Below are positions 7,495-14,657 of a DNA stretch of 19,396 nt, one piece after another; position 1 is the stretch's first letter; the number at the start of each line of letters is the position of its first letter. Source of the DNA: DATAMF01 sp036260665 (GTDB lineage Bacteria > Chloroflexota > Anaerolineae > Aggregatilineales > Aggregatilineaceae); the NCBI GenBank assembly GCA_036260665.1, contig DATAMF010000094.1, forward strand, positions 1 to 19,396, given 5' to 3'. The translations under genes were made by a program, and so were the position numbers. Under the pieces are notes generated by a model that saw only the letters and a program-made list of their open reading frames with translations, did not search any database and was not told the origin of the DNA.

Positions 7495-8847
7495 ATGTTA
7501 AAAACACGCACCGTTATCATTCTATTCATCCTACTGACCTTGCTTGGCGCGGCTTGCTCATCGGTTGAGCAGCAGAACACAACCGAGGCAAAAAACGCCG
7601 CGACATCTACCCCTGTCCCCACAGCGGCGGTTGCGGCGCGTCCAACCTATGTTGTGCAGCGCGGCACGGTTGAAGAAGTGTTTACATTTACCGGGCGATG
7701 GCAGCCGCGTGATCAGATGTCGCTGTCCTTCCCGGTCAATGGAACGGTACGACAGGTGAACGTCCAGCGCGGCGACGCGGTGAACGCAGGCGATCTGCTG
7801 GCCGATTTTGATACGAGTGACCTCGAAACGCAGTTGAGCAGCGCCCAAATCCAACTGGAAAGCGCCTTGAGCAATGTCGATAGCACCGCTACCGGTGGTA
7901 TCGAAAGCGTCGAAAATGCCCAGATTTCACTCGCCAATGCGCGGATTTCCCTGGAGAACACAAAGGCTGGCAGCACCTGGACCAGTGTGGCTTCGGCACG
8001 GCTCCAGGTCGATTCCGCAGAGCAGAGCCTGATCAATGCCCAGCGCAGTTACAACGAAGCCCTCAGCCATCCCGAAAACTCTGCGTCATCCGTTGATAAC
8101 GCCTATCAGCAGCTTATCAGCGCCCAGCAGCAGCTTGATAGTGCCCAGTTGAGCTACTTCTCAGCCGCACAGAACTACCAGAAGTACGAATACAGTGTCG
8201 AGCAGTCGGAGAATTCGGTGCTGCAAGCCGAGCTAACGCTCCAGCGCGCGATTGAAGATGCCGCCGGGGGAGTCAGTGATGAGAGCGTTCGTTCTGTCCA
8301 GCTTAATATTGACAATATCCAGGCCCAGATTGCCGAATCGTCCCTGTTTGCGCCCATCAGCGGCGTCATCCTTGAAGTAGCAATTTCGCCCGGCGACTCG
8401 GTTCAGGCTTACACCGCTGTAATCGTGATTGGTTTGCCCGAGCCAAAAGAAGTGATCGCCAGCTTAGCCATCACCGACGCGAACCGTCTCAGCGTCGGCA
8501 TGACCGGGGCGTGCGAGGTTATGAACCAGCCAGAAACAGCCGTCGGCTGCGCGGTGCGGTCCATCCCACTCAGCAGCCGTGATGCCGACCAAACCACGCG
8601 CGTCGCCGCCTCGCTGCAAAATCTGGCCGATAACCAGTTGATCGAAGTGAATATTCCGCTGGATGTCCGCGAAAATGTGCTGTGGCTGCCTCCCAGTGTG
8701 ATCCGTACTTTCCAAAATCGCACGTTTGTAGTGCTGGATACTGCCGATGGTCCGCAGACGGTGGATGTCGTGTTGGGCTTGACAACAGATGATCGGGTTG
8801 AAATCGTCAGTGGTGTGAATGAAGGCGATGTCGTCATTGCGCCGTAA
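7495..8847 (+). CDS. HlyD/MacA-like membrane-fusion (periplasmic adaptor) lipoprotein
   Basis: A 450-residue efflux adaptor. The N-terminus is a lipoprotein-type signal with an LLGAAC box (Cys21), predicting lipid anchoring on the outer face of the cytoplasmic membrane. A Thr/Ala-rich spacer is followed by the first half of a lipoyl/barrel-sandwich domain (GTVRQVNVQRGDAV, about 80-110), a long Ala/Gln/Ser-rich coiled coil (about 115-260), the second lipoyl half (LFAPISGVILEV, about 280-310) and a C-terminal beta-barrel region. It starts at ATG with GAGGGAG five bases upstream, 15 bases after the permease stop. In diderm bacteria such adaptors link MacB to TolC. No outer-membrane factor is encoded here, and if the host is a monoderm Chloroflexota the adaptor would work without one, perhaps as a substrate conduit or sensor arm. 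Confidence 0.9.
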   Translation: MLKTRTVIILFILLTLLGAACSSVEQQNTTEAKNAATSTPVPTAAVAARPTYVVQRGTVEEVFTFTGRWQPRDQMSLSFPVNGTVRQVNVQRGDAVNAGDLLADFDTSDLETQLSSAQIQLESALSNVDSTATGGIESVENAQISLANARISLENTKAGSTWTSVASARLQVDSAEQSLINAQRSYNEALSHPENSASSVDNAYQQLISAQQQLDSAQLSYFSAAQNYQKYEYSVEQSENSVLQAELTLQRAIEDAAGGVSDESVRSVQLNIDNIQAQIAESSLFAPISGVILEVAISPGDSVQAYTAVIVIGLPEPKEVIASLAITDANRLSVGMTGACEVMNQPETAVGCAVRSIPLSSRDADQTTRVAASLQNLADNQLIEVNIPLDVRENVLWLPPSVIRTFQNRTFVVLDTADGPQTVDVVLGLTTDDRVEIVSGVNEGDVVIAP

Positions 8848-8864
8848 TCTACGAGGGAAATAGA

Positions 8865-9821
8865 ATGGCGACCATATCTTCGAATGGCAAACCCTACATC
8901 AATTGTAAAAACGTCGTCCGGGCTTATGCGGTGGCCGACCATGAAATTGTGGCCCTGCGTGGGATCGACTTCACCATGCAGCGCGGTGAAATGGTGGCAA
9001 TTGTAGGGCCAAGCGGCGCAGGCAAAAGCTCGCTGCTGAACTTGCTCGGTGGACTGGATAAGCCAACCGCCGGGCAGCTCAGTGTCGGTGATCTGAATCT
9101 GCTCGAACTCAAAGGTGCCTCGCTCGCGGATTATCGCCTGCGTAAAGTCGGGTTTGTCTGGCAGCAGGTGAGTCGGAATCTATTAGCCCATCGTTCTGCC
9201 TTACGGAATGTCACCCTGCCGATGATGATGGCTGGCGTAGGGATGCGCCAGCGCAAACGCCGCGCTAAAGAATTACTGGATGCGGTCGGCATTGCCGGGC
9301 ACATGCACAAGCGCCCCTCCCAGCTTTCCGGCGGTCAACAGCAGCGTGTTGCGATTGCGGTGGCGCTTGCCAACCAGCCGCAGTTGCTGCTTGCCGATGA
9401 ACCAACCGGAGCATTGGATCGTAAAAGCGCCGAACAGGTCATGGAGTTAATCGCCAATCTGCGCGAACGCTACGGCTTAACCATTCTCATGGTGACACAC
9501 GATATGGAAATGGCCTCCTACGCCGACCGGACTTTGACTCTACGCGATGGGGCGCTCGGCCAGGATATGACCCATGAGGAGGCGCCGCCTGAACTTGATG
9601 AAGAAGGCCGTATCCAGATTCCCACCGCCGCCCGCGTCTACCTGAATGAAGCCGCTCATATCGCGGTAGAAATCCGTCCTGAAGGTGTGTTGCTGCGCCC
9701 CGAACAGGAAGTCGAAGACAATACCGATCTAATCTTGCAGGACATGCTCCCGCATAAAAACCACAACGGTCACAGCAAATTTCGCCTGCTGCGGCGCAAC
9801 GGGAAGGAAAAGCCGTCATGA
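8865..9821 (+). CDS. ABC transporter ATP-binding protein (LolD/MacB type) with AbrB-like C-terminal tail
   Basis: A cytoplasmic ATPase of 318 residues that would energise the FtsX-type permease. Walker A is GPSGAGKS (48-55), the signature LSGGQ is at 154-158, Walker B plus catalytic Glu are in LLLADEP (174-180), and the H-loop is in VTHD. The nucleotide-binding domain ends near residue 230, the usual size of LolD-type ATPases. About 85 extra residues follow. Residues 245-281 (DEEGRIQIP, then VEIRPEGVLLRP) resemble a SpoVT/AbrB swapped-hairpin fold, known to me in other contexts as a DNA-binding or dimerisation module. GAGGGA precedes the ATG. The stop overlaps the next ATPase start in an ATGA, suggesting translational coupling and 1:1 production of the two ATPases. 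Confidence 0.93.
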   Translation: MATISSNGKPYINCKNVVRAYAVADHEIVALRGIDFTMQRGEMVAIVGPSGAGKSSLLNLLGGLDKPTAGQLSVGDLNLLELKGASLADYRLRKVGFVWQQVSRNLLAHRSALRNVTLPMMMAGVGMRQRKRRAKELLDAVGIAGHMHKRPSQLSGGQQQRVAIAVALANQPQLLLADEPTGALDRKSAEQVMELIANLRERYGLTILMVTHDMEMASYADRTLTLRDGALGQDMTHEEAPPELDEEGRIQIPTAARVYLNEAAHIAVEIRPEGVLLRPEQEVEDNTDLILQDMLPHKNHNGHSKFRLLRRNGKEKPS

Positions 9822-10525
9822 AAGACGAAATCAGCATCTGTGTCCGGGGCATCCAGCGTAATTTTGGCGACCTTCAGGTTTTGCGCGGCATCGATCTGGA
9901 TGTGCATGTCGGTGAATTGGTCGCGCTGTTTGGACCATCAGGCAGCGGCAAAACCACCCTGGTCAACCTTATTGGGGCACTGGATCGTCCCAACGCTGGG
10001 GACATCCAAATTCTGGGGAAGGATATTGTCCGTATGGGTGATCGCCGCCGCGCCAAACTGCGCCGCAAACAAATCGGCTTCATCTTTCAGGACTCATCCC
10101 TCCTGCCGACCTATTCCGCGCTGGAAAATATCGACCTGGCGCTGCGCCTCCCTCATCTGCATGTGTTTGAGCGCCGACGCCGGGCTAAAGCGGCCTTATC
10201 GGCGGTTGGACTCAGCGCCTGGGCCAGCCACATGCCCGAAGAGTTAAGTGGTGGTCAGCGCCAGCGTATCGCTATTGCACGGGCTTTAGCCCTGCAATCC
10301 CGTCTGATTCTGGCTGACGAGCCGACTAATGGCATCGACACCGCGACGGCCCGCCGAATTTTATCATTATTTCGAGGGATTGCCGCAGCCGAAGATACCT
10401 CATTTTTGATTGTGAGCCATGACCCGATGGTTATGGAGTTTGTGGATACCATCTACGACTTACAGGATGGCCTGATCATTCGCCGTGAGACTCTAGAATG
10501 GAGCAAGGAATTATGCGTAGGATAA
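9818..10525 (+). CDS. ABC transporter ATP-binding protein (LolD/MacB type), second subunit
   Basis: A 235-residue ATPase, the normal length for LolD/MacB/FtsE-type proteins. Walker A GPSGSGKT (39-46), Q-loop in the IGFIFQD stretch, signature LSGGQ (143-147), Walker B with catalytic Glu in LILADEP (163-169), and VSHD as H-loop are all intact. Its start overlaps the stop of the previous ATPase by four bases, and it overlaps the LysM gene at its 3' end. Since the permease looks like a complete double-FtsX chain, two different ATPases suggest an asymmetric heterodimer. Alternatively one of them may serve another permease. Both retain all catalytic motifs, so no degenerate site is seen. Confidence 0.94.
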   Translation: MKDEISICVRGIQRNFGDLQVLRGIDLDVHVGELVALFGPSGSGKTTLVNLIGALDRPNAGDIQILGKDIVRMGDRRRAKLRRKQIGFIFQDSSLLPTYSALENIDLALRLPHLHVFERRRRAKAALSAVGLSAWASHMPEELSGGQRQRIAIARALALQSRLILADEPTNGIDTATARRILSLFRGIAAAEDTSFLIVSHDPMVMEFVDTIYDLQDGLIIRRETLEWSKELCVG

Positions 10526-11430
10526 TTGCTAAGTTATTTTTAGCTGTTGTGTTGGTGATCGGATCGGTGGCCGTCGGTGCCCTGTTTTCGTACCGCGACT
10601 CGCAGAGTGATGAAGATACGTCGATGGCCTATGTGCAGGACGCGCCGACCATTCCACCCACACTCAACCGGTCATCCAGTCGCAGTATGGTGTTATCCAC
10701 GGTGACACCGCAGCCCACCGCCACTAATACACTGCTTCCACCACCGACTTTTGAGCCGCCGACACCCACCCCAACCGCTTCCATTGTGCCAAGCACGACT
10801 CCGACACCTACGACTAATGTCAGTGTCTCGATCCCGGGGCTGCATGGCGCAGAAACTCCTACACCCACCACCACACCGGGCTGTGAGCCGCGTGAAGACT
10901 GGAAACTGACCTATACCGTCGCCTTCGATGACACCCTCACCTCGATTGCCGATAAGTATGGAACCTGGGTGGATGAACTGGCTCAGGGCAATTGCATCAC
11001 CGACCAAAACATGATCGTGGTGGGCCAGGTGCTGAACGTACCAGGTGAAACTCAACCTCAGCAGAACGAGGTAGAGTGCCTCGCGTGGGAACCAATGACA
11101 CCCTTCAACGGCAGCGTGACGGTTCCTTCCGATGGTACAATTACCTTTAACTGGCGTGGCCCTCTCGCGCCCATTAATCTGATCCGTATTTATCGTCCCG
11201 ATGGCACCATCTATGAGCGCGTGATTGAACTGCGCCAGAACGAAACCATCAATTTGATTGATTATCTATCGCAAGAAGGCACCTATACGTGGTATGTCTA
11301 TCCCTTAGATCGCGGCTTCCGGCAAATTAACTGTATTGAGGGCGGCCCCTGGACCTTCTACAAGTCCCTGTCACCCACCGCAACCCCAACGGTCGCTGCG
11401 GGTTCGGGCGGTTCGACAGGTGGTTTTTAA
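10513..11430 (+). CDS. membrane-anchored LysM protein with Pro/Thr linker and Ig-like C-terminal domain
   Basis: 305 residues from ATG at 10513. An in-frame ATG at 10498 gives 310; the inner ATG is chosen because AAGGA lies just upstream, though at only three bases, and it begins a classic MRR signal-anchor. One hydrophobic helix (about 4-24) is followed by a Pro/Thr-rich extracytoplasmic linker with repeated PTPT-type units. Next comes one LysM domain (about 134-178, YTVAFDDTLTSIADKYG then QVLNVPG) and a beta-rich Ig-like domain of about 95 residues containing two Cys. A second PTATPT stretch and a Gly/Ser tail close the protein. LysM domains bind peptidoglycan or related glycans. It would tether the transporter complex to the wall or act as an accessory sensor (inference). 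It overlaps the preceding ATPase gene by 13 bases, so it is clearly part of the operon. Confidence 0.85.
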   Translation: MRRIIAKLFLAVVLVIGSVAVGALFSYRDSQSDEDTSMAYVQDAPTIPPTLNRSSSRSMVLSTVTPQPTATNTLLPPPTFEPPTPTPTASIVPSTTPTPTTNVSVSIPGLHGAETPTPTTTPGCEPREDWKLTYTVAFDDTLTSIADKYGTWVDELAQGNCITDQNMIVVGQVLNVPGETQPQQNEVECLAWEPMTPFNGSVTVPSDGTITFNWRGPLAPINLIRIYRPDGTIYERVIELRQNETINLIDYLSQEGTYTWYVYPLDRGFRQINCIEGGPWTFYKSLSPTATPTVAAGSGGSTGGF

Positions 11431-11448
11431 GTTATTGGAGAACAAGGT

Positions 11449-13005
11449 ATGAACAGCAGGATCTGGCATCGTTTCTATTCAATCCGCTGGAGTTTACTCC
11501 TCAGTTATGCAGGTATTGCATTGCTGGCCGCATTAGCACTCGGCGGACTCCTGCTGTTCACCTTGGAACGGCACTATGACACGCTCGAACGCCGCTACCT
11601 GAATGCCAGCGCAGACACAGTGGCCCGCAGCGCCGAGCAGTTGTTTCGAGATCGAGAGATATTGGCCGAAGATGTCTTTCAGTCCTCAGCCAATATCTAT
11701 TCCTTTCTGGTTGAATCGCGCGTTCGTTTACTAGACATCGATAAGCAAGTAATTGCCGATTCAGGAAAATTCTCAAACGAAAATACACTGAGCCTGGACA
11801 TCCGAAAACCTGAACAACAAACTGATTCAGGCGAACCCGCTCCTGACAGTAATCTGGGTGGAGTTGAGACCTTTTTAAGTATTCAGCGCGAAAGATTTAA
11901 TCCTCCGCGTGACGTCGGGCAGCGCTATCCGGTTGGTATCCATCCTGAAGCAACCGGTCGTCTCATTGCCGGGATCACATCGGGCGACGCACGCGCCAAT
12001 CTGAGTGTAACCGTCCCTCTGTTTAGCAATGAGGGCGATATCCTCGGATATTTGGAATTGTCGGAAAGTCCGGCTTTTGGAAGCGAAATCATTGAGAATG
12101 TCGCTGAAAAAGCAGTCGGTGCGGGTGTGGCGGCGGTCCTGCTTGCCGCCGTAGTCGGTTGGATCGCAAGCCGTAGGATCAGCCGTCCGGTCTTATCGTT
12201 GGCCGATGTCACTCGCAGCATGGCCGAGGGTAATTTGGCCGCCCGTGCCCAATTGGACCGTCGCGATGAGTTAGGTTTATTGGCGCGCACCTTTAATATG
12301 ATGGCCGAACGGGTTGAAAATACGGTAGTCACGCTGAAGCGTTTCGTAGCCGATGCGGCCCATGAACTCAATACGCCGATGACCGCCCTTCGCACCAATC
12401 TGGAATTAGCCGCCGCTGGTGATTGTTCCGATGATTTTCGTGCCGACATCACCCGCGCCCAGGCAGAATTGACCCGCTTGGAAACGCTGACCAAAGGGTT
12501 GCTCACCCTCTCCCGTCTGGAAGCACATAGCAGCGAGCGTGTGCGCGAGTCAGTTGATCTATGCGATCTGCTTCACCGAGAGCATGAAAAATATGCTTCT
12601 CGTGCTGATCAGGCCGGGGTTAATTGGATTCTGACCACGCCTCCCGCCGCTGTGCCAGTTCGGGCGAACGAAAAGCAGTTAGTTAGTGTCGTCGATAATC
12701 TCCTCGACAATGCGCTCAAGTTTACGCCAGAGGAAGGGATGGTGACATTATCCTTGCTCGCAACGCCTGACAATATTGAATTCAGCGTCGTGGATACGGG
12801 TATCGGTATCCCCTGTGAAGACATTTCCAAAGTATTCAGCCGTTTCCACCGGGGCCGTAATGCGGCCAGTTACCCTGGTAATGGACTAGGTTTAGCCATC
12901 ACCAAAGCTATTATCGAAGACCACCAGGGGCAAATCAGCGTTAACAGTGATGGCAACGGGACCAGTTTTATCATTCATCTGCCCAGCGAAAGGCAAAAAC
13001 GATGA
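11449..13005 (+). CDS. sensor histidine kinase (HAMP-HisKA-HATPase)
   Basis: A 518-residue membrane sensor kinase. TM1 lies at about 14-40. An extracytoplasmic region of about 180 residues follows, including a low-complexity, probably flexible insert near 105-160. TM2 is at about 222-242 and HAMP at about 243-297. The HisKA phosphoacceptor is His305 in AAHELNTP. The HATPase domain has an N-box (DNLLDNALKF, from 416), G1 DTGIGI (449-454) and G2 GNGLGL (477-482). All catalytic elements look intact. The extracytoplasmic domain has no family I can name. GGAG eight bases upstream supports the ATG at 11449. Its stop overlaps the response-regulator start (ATGA). Position at the end of an ABC operon resembles BceRS-type systems, where the transporter itself can be the sensor; that role is inference. 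Confidence 0.94.
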   Translation: MNSRIWHRFYSIRWSLLLSYAGIALLAALALGGLLLFTLERHYDTLERRYLNASADTVARSAEQLFRDREILAEDVFQSSANIYSFLVESRVRLLDIDKQVIADSGKFSNENTLSLDIRKPEQQTDSGEPAPDSNLGGVETFLSIQRERFNPPRDVGQRYPVGIHPEATGRLIAGITSGDARANLSVTVPLFSNEGDILGYLELSESPAFGSEIIENVAEKAVGAGVAAVLLAAVVGWIASRRISRPVLSLADVTRSMAEGNLAARAQLDRRDELGLLARTFNMMAERVENTVVTLKRFVADAAHELNTPMTALRTNLELAAAGDCSDDFRADITRAQAELTRLETLTKGLLTLSRLEAHSSERVRESVDLCDLLHREHEKYASRADQAGVNWILTTPPAAVPVRANEKQLVSVVDNLLDNALKFTPEEGMVTLSLLATPDNIEFSVVDTGIGIPCEDISKVFSRFHRGRNAASYPGNGLGLAITKAIIEDHQGQISVNSDGNGTSFIIHLPSERQKR

Positions 13006-13694
13006 CCTATCAAGTTCTGATGATTGAAGACGATCCGGGTATCGCCGGAAGTCTGCAAACGGCCCTGATCCGCGAAGGATACTCGGTCCACTGGAAAGCG
13101 GATGGAACCAGTGGTGTGAACTATGCCCGCGATCACAATCCGCACGTCATTATTCTCGATGTCCGCTTGCCTGACGGGTCTGGTTTTGATTTCTGCCGCC
13201 AGATGCGTCTGTTGGGCATCCGCCAGCCCATCATCATGCTCACCGTTGAATCCGACGAGATGGATAAAGTGATTGGCTTGGAAATGGGTGCTGACGACTA
13301 TATGACCAAACCCTTCAGCCTGCGCGAATTACTGTCACGGGTGCGTGCTCAATTGCGCCGCGCTTATGGCGAGCTGGCTTTGGGCGACAGCGATATGCTT
13401 TATGCCGGTGATCTGGTGATTGACCGTCGGCGTGGTAATGTCTCACGTGGAGAGAAAATGATCACTGTGAGTCCGACCGAACTGCGTCTGCTCACCTATC
13501 TTGCCCAGCATCCCAATCAGGTACTCACGCGCGGCCAGATTCTCGAAGCTGTTTGGGGATACGACAATTCGCCGGAGACCGAGCAGGTTGTGACGGTGAA
13601 TATCCGTCGCTTGCGCGAAAAGATCGAGCTGGATCCCGGCCAACCGGAATTGCTTTTGACTGTTTCAGGTATCGGTTATAAGCTGACGAGTTAG
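13002..13694 (+). CDS. OmpR/PhoB-family DNA-binding response regulator
   Basis: 230 residues: an N-terminal receiver domain with acidic pair Asp10/Asp11, phosphoacceptor Asp53 (IILDVRLPDG), Thr81 and Lys103 (KPF). From about 130 a winged-helix output domain follows (SPTELRLLTYL, then VTVNIRRLREKIE), ending in GIGYKL. It is translationally coupled to the sensor kinase by an ATGA overlap. Members of this family bind direct repeats, and three 11-bp-spaced TGTAA repeats stand in front of the operon's first gene, so autoregulation of the operon is likely (inference). The stop codon overlaps, tail to tail, that of the minus-strand sugar kinase gene. Confidence 0.96.
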   Translation: MTYQVLMIEDDPGIAGSLQTALIREGYSVHWKADGTSGVNYARDHNPHVIILDVRLPDGSGFDFCRQMRLLGIRQPIIMLTVESDEMDKVIGLEMGADDYMTKPFSLRELLSRVRAQLRRAYGELALGDSDMLYAGDLVIDRRRGNVSRGEKMITVSPTELRLLTYLAQHPNQVLTRGQILEAVWGYDNSPETEQVVTVNIRRLREKIELDPGQPELLLTVSGIGYKLTS

Positions 13695-14599
13695 CTATAT
13701 CGATTGAGCCACGCTTGCGCTTCATCCGCCGTTGGAACTGCCGAGCCGCCCGGTGCAGTGGTGGATAATCCGCCGCAGATATTGCCCAGCTGCAGGCATT
13801 TTTCTACAGGGCGTCCGCGTAAGTAACCGTATAAAAACCCGGCGTTGAAACAATCCCCCGCGCCTGTTGTATCAATCGACGTCACCGAAATGCCGGGAAC
13901 CTGATAGGTTGCGTGTCGATCTCGCGCTGCTGCCCCTTGTGCCCCGCGTTTGATGATCACCAGAGGCGTGAGTGCGTTAAGTTCTTCCAAAGCTTCTTCG
14001 ACTGAGTCACACCCCGTTAAAGCCAATGCCTCACTGGTATTGGGTGCAAATATATCGACTGCTCGCAGCGCAGCTTCGACTTCTGGAACCTCAATGGAGG
14101 TATGGTGAGCCTGGCAGTCCATATATACCATTGTGCCAACGCCATGCGCCACCTCAATCATTTCGAGTATGTCTGTGCGCAGCGATGGAAGGAACAGGCA
14201 GCGCGGCTTGTACTGCTGGATCAACGGCATGAGGGAGACTTCAGGAAGGGGATCCATATAGCTGACAAAGCCTCGTTCGTGCGGAAACGAGAATGCAGCA
14301 GCAACGCTGCGCACGGGATGATCATAAAATTGGAATAACGCTTCATCCAATCCTTCGCGCTGCACTGCCTGTAGCACGAACTGGCTGAACATATCATTCC
14401 CAAACTGACAAACCCATCCCGTCCGCAGCCCTAATCGTTTCATCGCGGTTGCAGTATAAAACGTTCCCCCCGGCACAACCTCCAGTTGCTGGCTGTATAG
14501 GTCCTCTCCTAATTCGGGCATCCGCGGCAGCCCGGTAAAAATCATATCGCAAAAGTAAGGGCCTTTGAGCATTACATCATATTGATGTTCGTCACGCAT
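13691..14599 (-). CDS. PfkB-family carbohydrate kinase
   Basis: 302 residues from ATG at 14599 (GGAAGGGG ribosome site upstream). Longer in-frame starts exist, but they would add about 35 residues without family character and run toward the preceding gene. PfkB/ribokinase signatures are present: a sugar-binding PGGTFYTATAMKRLG stretch (signature 1) and DTTGAGDCFNAGF (from 243) with catalytic base Asp249 and the GAGD anion hole. It phosphorylates a sugar or sugar acid using ATP in the cytoplasm. As the last gene of the GH4/CUT1 operon it probably phosphorylates a monosaccharide released by the GH4 enzyme, or the imported glycoside itself. The exact sugar cannot be told from the sequence. The 3' end shares four bases with the convergent response regulator gene, and no terminator is visible between them. 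Confidence 0.92.
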   Translation of the reverse strand: MRDEHQYDVMLKGPYFCDMIFTGLPRMPELGEDLYSQQLEVVPGGTFYTATAMKRLGLRTGWVCQFGNDMFSQFVLQAVQREGLDEALFQFYDHPVRSVAAAFSFPHERGFVSYMDPLPEVSLMPLIQQYKPRCLFLPSLRTDILEMIEVAHGVGTMVYMDCQAHHTSIEVPEVEAALRAVDIFAPNTSEALALTGCDSVEEALEELNALTPLVIIKRGAQGAAARDRHATYQVPGISVTSIDTTGAGDCFNAGFLYGYLRGRPVEKCLQLGNICGGLSTTAPGGSAVPTADEAQAWLNRYS

Positions 14600-14657
14600 A
14601 AAAAGCCCCTTCCGTTCCACATTTTTATCTGGTACAGCACGCCTCCACCTCGGTGTA

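Noticed and set aside
8409..8942. Minus-strand open frame across the adaptor/ATPase junction
   Set aside because: Overlaps two clear plus-strand genes, is Ser/Thr/Arg-rich and has no family resemblance.
14600..14657. Inverted GTACA/TGTAC pair between the GH4 and PfkB genes
   Set aside because: Only five base pairs with a long loop; too weak to call a regulatory site or terminator.
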